A stretch of DNA of 13,277 bases from Verrucomicrobia bacterium UBA6775. GTDB taxonomy: Bacteria; Verrucomicrobiota; Verrucomicrobiia; Limisphaerales; UBA1096. Numbering within the stretch: the first letter of the stretch is position 1; every line of letters begins with the position of its first letter. The notes beneath the pieces are model-generated. The model was not told the origin of the DNA. It worked only from the letters and a program-made list of their open reading frames with translations, and made no database searches. Shown piece after piece: positions 1 to 7,825 of this stretch. A program made the position numbers and the translations under genes. The DNA lies in the NCBI GenBank assembly GCA_002453165.1, contig DKGH01000150.1:2232-15508 (forward strand). The letters are read 5' to 3'.

Positions 1-34
1 CCGCGCTCCGTAAATCGTTCAAAATCAGCCATCG

Positions 35-55
35 AGCGCTTGGCCAAGCGCTTGG
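35..55. repeat. Palindromic repeat downstream of the DUF1501 gene
   Basis: An 18-base perfect palindrome, AGCGCTTGGCCAAGCGCT, occupies 35-52. The second half site continues to 55, so a second nested palindrome (CCAAGCGCTTGG) lies at 44-55. It starts 4 bases past the DUF1501 stop codon on the minus strand and could form a hairpin in the mRNA. There is no clear run of T after it, so a classical terminator role is unproven. It is one of the longest copies of the palindrome family scattered through the window. The rest of bases 1-59 shows nothing else recognisable. Confidence 0.85.
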
Positions 56-59
56 TTTG

Positions 60-1541
60 TTAGGTGACGAGATCCTTGATGACGTGGCCGTGGACGTCGG
101 TCAACCGGAAGTCACGGCCCTGATAACGATAGGTCAGTTTTCGGTGATCGATGCCAAGCTGATTCAGGATGGTCGCGTTGAGGTCGTGGATGTGCATGGT
201 GCCAGGTGTCCACTTATCCTTGGTCGGCTTGATCGCGTTGCCGTCGGCGTCGGCGATGTTGTATGCGTAATCGTCGGTTTGCCCGTAGGTGATTCCGGGC
301 TTGATGCCGCCACCCGCCATCCATGTGGTGAAACAGCGTGGGTGATGGTCCCGACCGTAATTGTCCTTGGTCAACTTGCCCTGACAGTAGGAGGTTCTGC
401 CAAACTCACCGCCCCAAACCACCAGCGTCTCGTCGAGCATGCCGCGCTGCTTGAGGTCCTTGATCAAAGCGTAGCAGCCCTGGTCGATGTCCTTGCACTG
501 CGACTCATGTTCGCGTGGCAGACCGCCGTGGGCGTCCCAGCCGCGATGGAAAATCTGTATGTTGCGAACACCCCGCTCGGCCAGACGACGCGCGTTAAGA
601 CAGCACGCCGCAAAGCTGCCTGCCTGCCGTGCCTCTTCGCCGTAAAGCTCGAATGTCGCGTCGCTCTCGACGGATAGATCCATCAACTCCGGCACGGAGG
701 TCTGCATTCGATAGGCCAGCTCGTGCTGCTTGATACGCGCGAGAATTTCCGGGTCAGCAAATTCCTCGTATTGCTGCTGGTTCAGTGCCGCAAGTGTGTC
801 GAGTTGGGCACGCCGGTCCTTACTGGAAACACCGGCTGGATTTTTCAGGTACAGCACCGCATCACCCTCACTACGCAATAGCACGCCCTGGTGGTCGGAT
901 GGCATGAAGCCGGTTCCCCACAGGCGGCCGAACAGGCTCTGCTCAGGGAATTTCGAACGGGCATGCATCACCACGTAGCCCGGCAGGTTCTCGTTCACTC
1001 GGCCAAGACCGTAGCTCAACCAGGCGCCCAGGCTCGGTCGGCCGGGAATCTGGCTGCCAGTTTGGATGTACGTGATCGCCGGGTCATGGTTGATCGCCTC
1101 GGTGAACGTGCTGTAAACCACCGCGAGTTCCTTGGCGACCTTGGCGGTGTGCGGCAGCAGTTCGCTGACCCACAGGCCGCGGTCGTTGTTTTCGTGTTTG
1201 GTGAAGGTGTATTTGCTCGGGCAGACCGGGAGTGTCTTTTGCCGCGAGGTCATGCCGGTGATGCGCTGGCCATCGCGAACGTGCCCCGGCAGATCCTTGC
1301 CGAACATTTCGCGCATCTTCGGTTTGTAATCCCAAAGGTCGTGGTGACTTGGTCCGCCGCTCATGAACAGGTATATCACCCGCTTGGCCTTGGGCGCGAA
1401 GTGGGTGCCTGGCGCTTGGCCATTAGCCAGCAGATCCGGGCCGAGCACGTTGGCCAAGGCCGCCGTGCCCAAGCCAAGCGCAGCACGTCCGAACAACTGC
1501 CGGCGCGTCATCATCAAGTCAGATTCTCGTATTGGATTCAT
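60..1541 (-). CDS. DUF1501 (sulfatase-like) protein with Tat signal
   Basis: This 493-residue protein belongs to the DUF1501 family, which has an alkaline-phosphatase/sulfatase-like fold and is abundant in Planctomycetes and Verrucomicrobia. The N-terminus has a twin-arginine signal (RRQLFG, residues 13-18, then a hydrophobic stretch to about 38), so export across the inner membrane is expected. Family hallmarks are FMSGGPSHHDLWDYKP (59-74), GWDAHGG (334-340), GGEFGR (377-382), GRDHHP (396-401) and QTDDY (421-425). The Asp and His residues in these could be metal ligands, but no reaction is established. ATG at 1541 has an AGGAG 13 bases upstream; Met10 or Met11 are alternative starts nearer the Tat motif. 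It is the last gene of the minus-strand cluster, 56 bases after the PSD1-type gene; pairing of these two families is typical. Family assignment is firm; function is not known. Confidence 0.93.
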   Translation of the reverse strand: MNPIRESDLMMTRRQLFGRAALGLGTAALANVLGPDLLANGQAPGTHFAPKAKRVIYLFMSGGPSHHDLWDYKPKMREMFGKDLPGHVRDGQRITGMTSRQKTLPVCPSKYTFTKHENNDRGLWVSELLPHTAKVAKELAVVYSTFTEAINHDPAITYIQTGSQIPGRPSLGAWLSYGLGRVNENLPGYVVMHARSKFPEQSLFGRLWGTGFMPSDHQGVLLRSEGDAVLYLKNPAGVSSKDRRAQLDTLAALNQQQYEEFADPEILARIKQHELAYRMQTSVPELMDLSVESDATFELYGEEARQAGSFAACCLNARRLAERGVRNIQIFHRGWDAHGGLPREHESQCKDIDQGCYALIKDLKQRGMLDETLVVWGGEFGRTSYCQGKLTKDNYGRDHHPRCFTTWMAGGGIKPGITYGQTDDYAYNIADADGNAIKPTKDKWTPGTMHIHDLNATILNQLGIDHRKLTYRYQGRDFRLTDVHGHVIKDLVT

Positions 1542-1554
1542 TTGTAAATTCGTT

Positions 1555-1559
1555 CTCCT
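1555..1559 (-). promoter_or_regulatory. Ribosome binding site of the DUF1501 gene
   Basis: CTCCT on the plus strand reads AGGAG on the minus strand, 13 bases before the ATG at 1541. The spacing is a little long. It is the only clear Shine-Dalgarno sequence I found in the window; the other genes show weak or no such motif. Confidence 0.5.
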
Positions 1560-1597
1560 ACTCGCACCTCGTACTTCATCAATAAGAGTACGATCGA

Positions 1598-4033
1598 TTA
1601 AAATAACATCAAGGCCAGGTCGCTTGCCAATGCCGTGGCGGTCAACTGCGTCCAGGCGGCGTGGTCGGTTTTGTTCAGGGTCTTATCGCGCGGCACCTCG
1701 CCGGTGTTGAGCAGGGCATCAGCATCTTTGCCGGCTTCGGCGTAGCGTTTGCGCATCGAGTCGAGCAATCGATTGCAGGCGTCGCGCTCAGCGGGATTTG
1801 GCTCGCGGCAGGCGAGCAACGTGAATAACAGGTCCAGCCGCTGATCATCTGTGGCCCGTTCCTTGAGCAGGCGCTCGGCGAACATGCGCGCCATCTCCAC
1901 CCGCTGTGTTTCGTTGAGCAGACCAAGCGATTGCAAAGGCGTGTTGGTGCGGGAGCGCTTGACGCAGCTGGTCTCACGGTTGGGCGCGTCGAACAGCGTC
2001 ATCATCGGGTGCGGACTCGTGCGTTTCCAGTAAACGTAAAGACTGCGGCGATAGACCATCCGCCCGGTATCGGCCTTGTAATTTTTCGTGTTGCTGGCCG
2101 GGTGCGACAACGCCTTCCACATGCCGGCTGGCTGGTACGGCTTGACCCCCTCCCCGCCCATGTGCGGATCGAGCAGTTCACTCGCCCAAAGGGCGATGTC
2201 ACGCAGAACCTCGGCGTCGAGACGATAACGCGGCCCACGGGCGAACAGCTTGTTTTCCGGATCATTCAGCGCCGGCCGAAGCGCGGAACTTTGACGAAAC
2301 GTCTCACTGCGAACCATCAACCGAAGCATGTGTTTTAAGTCCCAGTTGCTGTCCTGCAGTTCCACCGCGAGCCAGTCGAGCAGCTCCGGATGAGTGGGCT
2401 GCTCGCCCTGCAGTCCGAAATCTTCCGGCGTCCGGACGAGCCCCTCGCCGAAGACGCGCTGCCAAATCCGGTTCACAAGCACACGAGCCACCACCGGCTG
2501 ATCGCGACTGGTCAGCCACTTGGCCAAGCCGAGCCGGTTACGCGGTGCGCCCTCGGGCAAACTACCCATGACGTTGAGCACACCGGGCTGCAGTGGGTCG
2601 CCGGTCGGCAGATTGTACTCGCCGCGCTGAAGGAGCTTGGTTTCGCGTGGTTTGCCAAGCTCCTTTGCCACGAGCGTGGTGGTGAATGCTTTTTCCGCAT
2701 CGCCGATGCGCTTGGCCAAGCGCTTGGCCGCCTCATGAATGGTCAGGCCGGCTTTTTTCCATGGCCCGTTTTCATCCACGACCATGGCCAAGCGTGTGAC
2801 GATGTCGGCCTTGTCCCATTTCTGCTTGGCCTCGGACGCGATGCCCTGCGGGTTTTGAAACGTCAAAGCCGCCTTGGCCAGCAACAGGTCGCGCTCAGAC
2901 TGCAGCCGTTCCCAATCATTCCACCTCGCCTGATCGCGGGGCACCTTGATGACTGGCGCGTACTCGTATTTATTCCCATCGAGCGGCCCCTCGGCAGTGC
3001 TGTTGAAAAACGCCATCAACTCGAAGTACTCCGTCTGCGTGATGGGATCGTACTTGTGCGTGTGGCAACGCGAACAGAGCATCGACATACCGAGGAATAC
3101 CGTACCTAGGGTCTCGGTTCGATCGAAGTTGTTTTTGGCCTGAAATTCCGCCGGGATCACGCCACCCTCAGCAGTAGAGGGATTCATCCGCACGAAGCCG
3201 GTGGCGATCAGTTGCTCCGTGGTCGGATTCGGATGAAGATCGCCGGCGAGTTGCCACTCAATGAATTGATCTAGGGGCAGGTTTTTATTCAGCGCACGCA
3301 CCACCCAATCGCGGTAAGGGTAAATGCCCCGCTTGTTGTCAAGGTGCAGCCCGTGGGTATCGCCATAGCGAACTGCATCGAGCCAATATCGAGCCTGGTG
3401 TTCGCCGTAACGAGGATCCGCTAACAACTGTTCAACCAACCGCTCGTAGGCGTTGGTGCTGTCATCCTTAAGATAAAATTCAAGCAACTCCGGCTCCGGA
3501 GGAAGGCCCGTCAACACCAGCGCCAACCGTCGTGCCAAAGTGGATTTGTCCGCAGCAGTCGCAAATCCGATACTCTCTGGGAAATTTTCTTTAATAAAGG
3601 CATCGATCGGGTGTCCCTTGCTTGGCGGAACCGGCTTAACCGGAGGCACAAACGCCCAGTGCTTGGCGTATTTGCCGCCCTGCCTGATCCAGCGCTCAAT
3701 CAACGCACGCTCGTCTGCGGTAAGCTGCTTCTCGGCATCCTCTGGCGGCATGGGATCATCCGCATCATTGATACGGACGATGATTTCACTTTCCTCGAGT
3801 GACTCGGGATTAATCGCCTTGAAGCCGTCAAAATCGCGCGTTGCCCCCTCAAATGAGTCGAGTCGGACGAGGTCTTTTTTCCGCGTGTCCGGCCCGTGGC
3901 AGACGAAGCATTTGTCGGAAAGCACCGGCAGGATTTCGCGTGCAAAATCCACCGGCTTATCCTCCGCCAGCAAAACCGGATGTCCCGTTGCCAATGCAAA
4001 CGCCGAGGCGAGTAATGTTAAAGTGCGGTCCAC
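1598..4033 (-). CDS. PSD1-type cytochrome c-like, DUF1549 and DUF1553 protein
   Basis: This is a secreted protein of about 811 residues with the planctomycete cytochrome C-like (PSD1) architecture. A signal peptide (1-23) is followed by a haem-binding CFVCH at 42-46, with a probable axial Met in MPP at 95-97. A DUF1549 region spans about 143-345 and carries a second CxxCH, CSRCH at 320-324. A linker rich in Lys/Ala contains the repeat-derived AKRLAKR (436-442), and a DUF1553 region runs from about 500 to the end. It is shorter than many family members because no extra domain separates DUF1549 from DUF1553. The reading frame stays open up to an ATG at 4153, but that would overlap the MlrC gene by 89 bases and put 40 unusual residues before the signal peptide. 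I therefore choose GTG at 4033, although no clear ribosome binding site precedes it. It probably works with the DUF1501 protein downstream. A periplasmic redox role is inferred; the substrate is unknown. Confidence 0.9.
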   Translation of the reverse strand: MDRTLTLLASAFALATGHPVLLAEDKPVDFAREILPVLSDKCFVCHGPDTRKKDLVRLDSFEGATRDFDGFKAINPESLEESEIIVRINDADDPMPPEDAEKQLTADERALIERWIRQGGKYAKHWAFVPPVKPVPPSKGHPIDAFIKENFPESIGFATAADKSTLARRLALVLTGLPPEPELLEFYLKDDSTNAYERLVEQLLADPRYGEHQARYWLDAVRYGDTHGLHLDNKRGIYPYRDWVVRALNKNLPLDQFIEWQLAGDLHPNPTTEQLIATGFVRMNPSTAEGGVIPAEFQAKNNFDRTETLGTVFLGMSMLCSRCHTHKYDPITQTEYFELMAFFNSTAEGPLDGNKYEYAPVIKVPRDQARWNDWERLQSERDLLLAKAALTFQNPQGIASEAKQKWDKADIVTRLAMVVDENGPWKKAGLTIHEAAKRLAKRIGDAEKAFTTTLVAKELGKPRETKLLQRGEYNLPTGDPLQPGVLNVMGSLPEGAPRNRLGLAKWLTSRDQPVVARVLVNRIWQRVFGEGLVRTPEDFGLQGEQPTHPELLDWLAVELQDSNWDLKHMLRLMVRSETFRQSSALRPALNDPENKLFARGPRYRLDAEVLRDIALWASELLDPHMGGEGVKPYQPAGMWKALSHPASNTKNYKADTGRMVYRRSLYVYWKRTSPHPMMTLFDAPNRETSCVKRSRTNTPLQSLGLLNETQRVEMARMFAERLLKERATDDQRLDLLFTLLACREPNPAERDACNRLLDSMRKRYAEAGKDADALLNTGEVPRDKTLNKTDHAAWTQLTATALASDLALMLF
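2519..2528. repeat. Palindrome core CTTGGCCAAG inside the PSD1-type gene
   Basis: This is a perfect 10-base core copy within coding sequence. On the gene strand it is read as L-A-K in the segment RLGLAKWL at the start of the DUF1553 region. Confidence 0.8.
2708..2729. repeat. Extended palindromic repeat inside the PSD1-type gene
   Basis: Two overlapping 16-base perfect palindromes are present: GCGCTTGGCCAAGCGC at 2708-2723 and GGCCAAGCGCTTGGCC at 2714-2729. Together they amount to nearly two 12-base periods. The gene reads it as AKRLAKR in the linker between DUF1549 and DUF1553, a position likely to tolerate insertion. Confidence 0.88.
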
Positions 4034-4064
4034 ACCGGTTGGATAGCCCCGAACGCCGGTTTTT

Positions 4065-5591
4065 TCAAGGCGTCGTTCGCAATTTACGCCGCCTCGAAAC
4101 AAGAACTTCCGGCTCGTCGATGGTATGCTCCGGTTCGGCTGGGAACCAACCACTCGACATCGCGGTGTACGGCAGGGCGTTCGTGTTAGCCGGGGTCGGG
4201 CCAGGTGTGTCGAGAACGTACACAGCCTTCATCATCCCGGCGTAGGCCTGCTGGTAATTCATCGGGTTTTTCGCAACCACAAATTTGCAGTCCGCAGGAC
4301 TCAAGTCGAGCAGGTCATACTGTTCCGTCATCCAGTCGTAGGTTGCGTTGCCACTGATGACAATCTGGATTGGGCCAACAGCCACCACAGCGGTCGGCCC
4401 CATGTCGCCGGCTCGGCCATCCCAAATACCGCCGCGATAGACGAATGCTCCGTCGCTCAACTTCGTAACAACACCCTCGACCTCAACCGGATCGCCCCAT
4501 TGCGGATCAAGTTGGTGACCGAGCCTCAGCCGGATCGCTTGGCCAAGCCCAGCCGAGTGCGCCACCTGCGCCGCGCCAGGATCGACCACCGGAACAATGG
4601 CCGCCTGCCCGGGCGCCTCCGCCAACAGGGCGCGAAGAGTGTGCACACTGTCGCCCGATGCACCTCCGCCACAACAATCCGCCGTCTCCACCAACAACAC
4701 CGGGCCGCCCTTGGCTTGAAGCCCCCGCCGTACAGCATCGGCCGGGCTAACAGTCTCCGGCTGCAATTCAACACGTTTTTCCCAGTAACGCTTGGCCAAG
4801 CGCTTGGCCAAGCTGACCGCCCCGGATTCATCGTCGTTGGCCACCACCAACACGCCGCCACCCATGTCAGGCATGTTCAGGTAGGGGTGCACCAAAATCG
4901 GGTTCACCGAAAAAACAGCCCCCTCGCCCTCGAGCCGCTTGGCCTCCTGCATCACATCAGCAAATGGCCCGGGCGGTTTCGTCTGACCATGAATCGCGCT
5001 GACCAGCACCGGAACTTTGGCCAAGGCCATCACCGGCTTCAGGCGACCGGCAAGAATCTCGGTCATCCCCCGGGCGCCGCGCTCACCCGTCTCAAAGGCG
5101 TCCTCGTGCGGATAAGTTTCCCAAGCCAGCAACGCATCCGTCTGCATTAGCATCTTCGAGGTTACATGCGCATGAAGATCGAGCGTGCCTACGATCGGTA
5201 TCGATTCCCCCACCCTCGCCCGAACGGCCCCGGCGAGGTCGCCCTCCAGATCGGGCGCGTTGACCGCCGCCCCCGCACCGTGCAGGCACAGCAGCACTCC
5301 ATCGAGTTTGCCCGCATCGGACAGACGTCGAAGCAGTTCATTTTTCAGTTCATCATAAACCGCTACCTCAACCGCGCCACTCGGACAGGCGCTGGCGTAA
5401 AATAAAGGCACCGGCTCGCAACCGAGGTCGCGCAACACCGACAGCATCCCCCCGATCACGCCGGTGTCCTTGGCCAACAAGGCTTCGCCGGCCAACCACT
5501 CCGAGCGCTCGAATGCCGCGCGATCTGCGAGCTGCGCCGTGAAGTGGTTGCACTCGATGAAGATACCCCCTACGCCAACCCGGGCTGACAT
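4065..5591 (-). CDS. MlrC-type M81 family metallopeptidase
   Basis: This 508-residue protein has the length and layout of the MlrC family, whose founder is the zinc hydrolase that cleaves linear microcystin products. The residues generally held to form the metal and active site in MlrC appear in matching motifs: Glu13 in FIECNHF, His104 in LHGAG, Asp138 and His140 in TLDLHAH, and His162 in YPHED. The C-terminal half has the family motif ETADCCGGGASGD (302-314) in place of the more usual D-N-x-GGGAxGD. There is no signal peptide, so it should be cytoplasmic, unlike its three exported neighbours. Its ATG at 5591 lies 15 bases after the stop of the upstream gene, with no strong ribosome binding site. 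A 12-base-period repeat encodes LAKRLAKR at 261-268. No mlrA, mlrB or mlrD gene is seen, so a microcystin role is not supported. A peptidase or amidase activity is likely; the substrate is unknown. Confidence 0.9.
   Translation of the reverse strand: MSARVGVGGIFIECNHFTAQLADRAAFERSEWLAGEALLAKDTGVIGGMLSVLRDLGCEPVPLFYASACPSGAVEVAVYDELKNELLRRLSDAGKLDGVLLCLHGAGAAVNAPDLEGDLAGAVRARVGESIPIVGTLDLHAHVTSKMLMQTDALLAWETYPHEDAFETGERGARGMTEILAGRLKPVMALAKVPVLVSAIHGQTKPPGPFADVMQEAKRLEGEGAVFSVNPILVHPYLNMPDMGGGVLVVANDDESGAVSLAKRLAKRYWEKRVELQPETVSPADAVRRGLQAKGGPVLLVETADCCGGGASGDSVHTLRALLAEAPGQAAIVPVVDPGAAQVAHSAGLGQAIRLRLGHQLDPQWGDPVEVEGVVTKLSDGAFVYRGGIWDGRAGDMGPTAVVAVGPIQIVISGNATYDWMTEQYDLLDLSPADCKFVVAKNPMNYQQAYAGMMKAVYVLDTPGPTPANTNALPYTAMSSGWFPAEPEHTIDEPEVLVSRRRKLRTTP
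4537..4548. repeat. Palindrome GCTTGGCCAAGC inside the MlrC-type gene
   Basis: A 12-base perfect palindrome, preceded by a C so that a full CGCTTGG half site is present at 4536-4542. The gene strand reads it as G-L-G-Q-A around residues 348-352, an LGQA-frame copy. Confidence 0.82.
4789..4813. repeat. Two tandem 12-base palindrome units inside the MlrC-type gene
   Basis: Two consecutive copies of the 12-base unit CGCTTGGCCAAG (4789-4800 and 4801-4812) plus one base form the longest tandem copy in the window. It contains two 10-base cores (4791-4800 and 4803-4812). The gene reads it as LAKRLAKR, residues 261-268. Confidence 0.9.
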
Positions 5592-5606
5592 CGCAGTAAA
5601 TAGAAC

Positions 5607-6887
5607 TCAGTCGAGCCAATAGGTCGACTCCGGCCCGACTGTGTACCGGACATCCATCTGTGGCGTCTTGATGGGCACCTGCCCGCGGTGCAGCGACTCC
5701 ACGCCGGCCAGCGTCATCCCCGACGTCAACAACGTGCGCTCGGCCGGATACGGCACCTTTCCGGTGATCACCGCATCCTCGATGTGGCGGCAGAGCGGAT
5801 GAAAAAAGTCCGCCGTCGACGAGCCATGCGTCGGCATCGGCAAATACATTTGCGTCGAGACAATCTCGCCGTTGTCCGCCCGCAACCCGGCATAGTTGAA
5901 ATCGCGAATACTCGTCAGCATCATCGTCGTTCGAAAGCCGTCATTGTGATCGATGAAATAAGCGACCGGGTTCGGGAACGTTTTGCGCGCCCAATCAAAC
6001 GTGATCTTGCCGGTGTAATAGCCGCCCTCGACCGGGAGATTATGACTTCGCGTGAGCGCCGAGACGACCAACCGCCGCGTGTCCACATGACGATCCTCCG
6101 CAAGGCGTTTCCAGACGTTCGGGCCGCGCATAGCGTGAACCTGCCGGATGCCAACCTCACCGCCGCGCCGCCGCTCGGACATGCATTGCGCGGTCTCCAG
6201 CGCGTGAATGTCGTAGCTGTCCACCCCGCCGTAGGCCACGCACACACTCTCCTTCAGCGGGACATTGTGCGGCATGTCAATCGACGGCATCCGGCGTGTG
6301 ACCGGCAACGAGGAGCCGGCGAAAAACGGAAACTTAAGCCGCTTGGCATCGTCCACCATCTCCTTGCAGCGCGCCCACGTCGTCGACAGGTGCTTGTCAT
6401 TAAACACCGGCACACCGCGACCGCTTTTCTCGAACACCTTCACGCATTCCTTGAACCACTCGTAACGGGGATAAAGCGTCTGCCCTTTTTCGTTGCGGGG
6501 ATACTTGCCGTGCTCAGCAATGATCACCACGCCGTCCACTGCCAGTTTGCCGGTGCCAAGCGTCAACGCCTCCTCGATGCTCGGGTAAAGTTTCAGCCCA
6601 TACCGCTTCACGCGGTCGCGCCCAAGGTCACCATTTTCCGGAAACTGGTCGATGTAGACGGAGGCTATGTCCGTGCGTGGTTCCTGCCAACCGCCGCGCC
6701 AGCCGTAGCCAAGCGCCAGCCGGTCGAGAAAATGCTGCGAATGCGAGTGCGTCCGCACCTCGGTGCCAAGAAAAGCGATCCGCTTTCGCATGCCCCCCGC
6801 CTGGCCAAGCGCATCAGCACCGCCCAAGACCGTTGCCCCAGCCAAAAGCCCACACTGCCCAACAAAAGAACGTCGATTGGTTTTCAT
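5607..6887 (-). CDS. Tat-exported Gfo/Idh/MocA-like Rossmann-fold protein
   Basis: This 426-residue protein begins with a twin-arginine signal (NRRSFVG, residues 4-10, then a hydrophobic run to about 30). After it comes a region with the order of a Gfo/Idh/MocA nucleotide-binding domain: a beta strand KRIAFLGT (35-42), YPSIEEAL (101-108), VDGVVIIAEHGKYP (117-130) and PVFNDKHLS (160-168). The last corresponds to the PVxxEKPLa segment of that family, with Lys165 at the conserved lysine. The usual GxGxxG glycine loop is missing, replaced by GTEVRTHSHS (41-50), so NAD(P) binding is uncertain. The C-terminal half (about 200-426) is not one I can name. The repeat-derived LGQA falls at 27-30, at the end of the signal peptide. 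It is the first gene of the minus-strand cluster and transcription should start in the intergenic region behind it. Family is probable; the reaction is unknown, and it may be a binding protein rather than an enzyme. Confidence 0.75.
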   Translation of the reverse strand: MKTNRRSFVGQCGLLAGATVLGGADALGQAGGMRKRIAFLGTEVRTHSHSQHFLDRLALGYGWRGGWQEPRTDIASVYIDQFPENGDLGRDRVKRYGLKLYPSIEEALTLGTGKLAVDGVVIIAEHGKYPRNEKGQTLYPRYEWFKECVKVFEKSGRGVPVFNDKHLSTTWARCKEMVDDAKRLKFPFFAGSSLPVTRRMPSIDMPHNVPLKESVCVAYGGVDSYDIHALETAQCMSERRRGGEVGIRQVHAMRGPNVWKRLAEDRHVDTRRLVVSALTRSHNLPVEGGYYTGKITFDWARKTFPNPVAYFIDHNDGFRTTMMLTSIRDFNYAGLRADNGEIVSTQMYLPMPTHGSSTADFFHPLCRHIEDAVITGKVPYPAERTLLTSGMTLAGVESLHRGQVPIKTPQMDVRYTVGPESTYWLD

Positions 6888-7156
6888 GAAAAAATGTGAT
6901 CCAGTGCCGAAACGCTAAACAACCCTGCTGTACGTGAAAAGGTGAATCACTACCCGTGATGGAAATCTCTACAATTAACGCCGCGATTTAGCGTGGTTTG
7001 CGGTTTACGAATAACCTCCGACCACGGACTTGCAGGCTCGCCCCTCCATAATTTGTTGCTGGCCTTATTTTGGATTTGTTCAATGGAATGTGTTTCAGGG
7101 CAATAAAGACTTGAACGGGCTGCCGTGTTGCCGCCAATTTGCCCGTCGCCATTTTA
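6888..7156. promoter_or_regulatory. Divergent intergenic region with presumed promoters both ways
   Basis: These 269 bases separate the minus-strand cluster from the plus-strand cluster, so promoters for both should lie here. No strong -35/-10 pair stands out. For the plus strand, TTGTTC at 7076-7081 with CAATAA at 7101-7106 is a poor candidate with 19-base spacing. For the minus strand the region around 6945-6980 is AT-richer, with no clear pair. Small symmetries exist: ATCAC/GTGAT arms at 6946-6950 and 6956-6960, and CGCTAAA at 6913-6919 matched by TTTAGCG at 6987-6993. Either could be an operator, but both are short enough to be chance. The palindrome family is absent from this stretch. 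Confidence 0.4.
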
Positions 7157-7816
7157 ATGAAAAACTTGAGATTCTTTTTTGGACAAAACGCCGTCTGGCT
7201 GGTTGCTGTGGTCGTGGCTGCGATCGGCACCGGTTGCATCGTCTTGGGAAAACAAAAACCCAACCCAGCCCTGTTTAACGGCGCCGACCTTTCCGGGTGG
7301 GAAATCACCGACTATGCCGGCGGTGGCGCCGTGACGGTGAAGGATGGCGAGATTCATTTCGCCCAGGGCGAATTGATCACCGGCATCCACCTCGCCCACG
7401 ACAAGATTCCGCGCACCAATTTCGAACTGGAAGCCGAGGCGATGAAGGTCGATGGCGACGACTTTTTCTGTGCGATCACCTTTCCGGTGGGCGAAACGTA
7501 CGCGACGTTTGTGCCGGGCGGCTGGGGCGGCACGGTGGTCGGCATCTCGAGCATCGACGGGTTGGACGCCGCCGAAAACGAGACGGCCACCTTCATGAAA
7601 TTTGAGAAGAACCAGTGGTATCACTTCAGGGTGCGTGTCACGGGGGAGAAAATTCAGTGCTTCCTAGACGACAAATTGGTCGTTGATCTGCCGTTGGCGG
7701 ATCGCCAGATCGCCCTGCGCCCGGGACCGATCGAGTTGTCAGTGCCGATCGGCATCGCGTCGTTCCAGTGCATCTCAAAAGTCCGCAACCTCAAGCTGCG
7801 GACTATCAACCCGTAA
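7157..7816 (+). CDS. DUF1080 (3-keto-disaccharide hydrolase-like) membrane-anchored protein
   Basis: This 219-residue protein has the opening typical of the DUF1080 family, LFNGADLSGWEI (39-50), followed by a concanavalin/LamG-like beta-sandwich. DUF1080 proteins are common in Verrucomicrobia and Planctomycetes and are linked to sugar metabolism; some are called 3-keto-disaccharide hydrolases. The N-terminus (residues 1-30) has one hydrophobic segment. Cys27 in IGTGC might be a lipid-attachment site, but it is a weak lipobox, so a simple membrane anchor or cleaved signal is as likely. I chose ATG at 7157 over an upstream TTG at 7139 because it gives a normal basic N-terminus; no ribosome binding site is visible for either. 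It is the first gene of the plus-strand group. Its stop is followed 12 bases later by the SDR start in the same reading frame. The fold is fairly sure; activity is inferred. Confidence 0.85.
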   Translation: MKNLRFFFGQNAVWLVAVVVAAIGTGCIVLGKQKPNPALFNGADLSGWEITDYAGGGAVTVKDGEIHFAQGELITGIHLAHDKIPRTNFELEAEAMKVDGDDFFCAITFPVGETYATFVPGGWGGTVVGISSIDGLDAAENETATFMKFEKNQWYHFRVRVTGEKIQCFLDDKLVVDLPLADRQIALRPGPIELSVPIGIASFQCISKVRNLKLRTINP

Positions 7817-7825
7817 CCTGTCCCA

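Noticed and set aside
35..55. Rho-independent terminator after the DUF1501 gene
   Set aside because: The palindrome has no proper loop and is not followed by a T run on the minus strand; I list it as a repeat only.
4789..4813. CRISPR-like array from the repeated CTTGGCCAAG units
   Set aside because: The units are adjacent with no spacers, are 12 bases long, lie inside a gene, and no cas gene is present.
4065..5591. Microcystin degradation cluster
   Set aside because: Only an MlrC-type family member is present; no MlrA, MlrB or MlrD homologue is in the window, and MlrC-type proteins are widespread in bacteria that do not degrade microcystin.
4125..6899. Long plus-strand reading frames (4125-5150 and 5688-6899) opposite the MlrC-type and Gfo/Idh-like genes
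   Set aside because: They are antisense to genes with clear family motifs, their proteins are rich in Arg, His and Pro, and they show no recognisable domain. High GC keeps such frames open.
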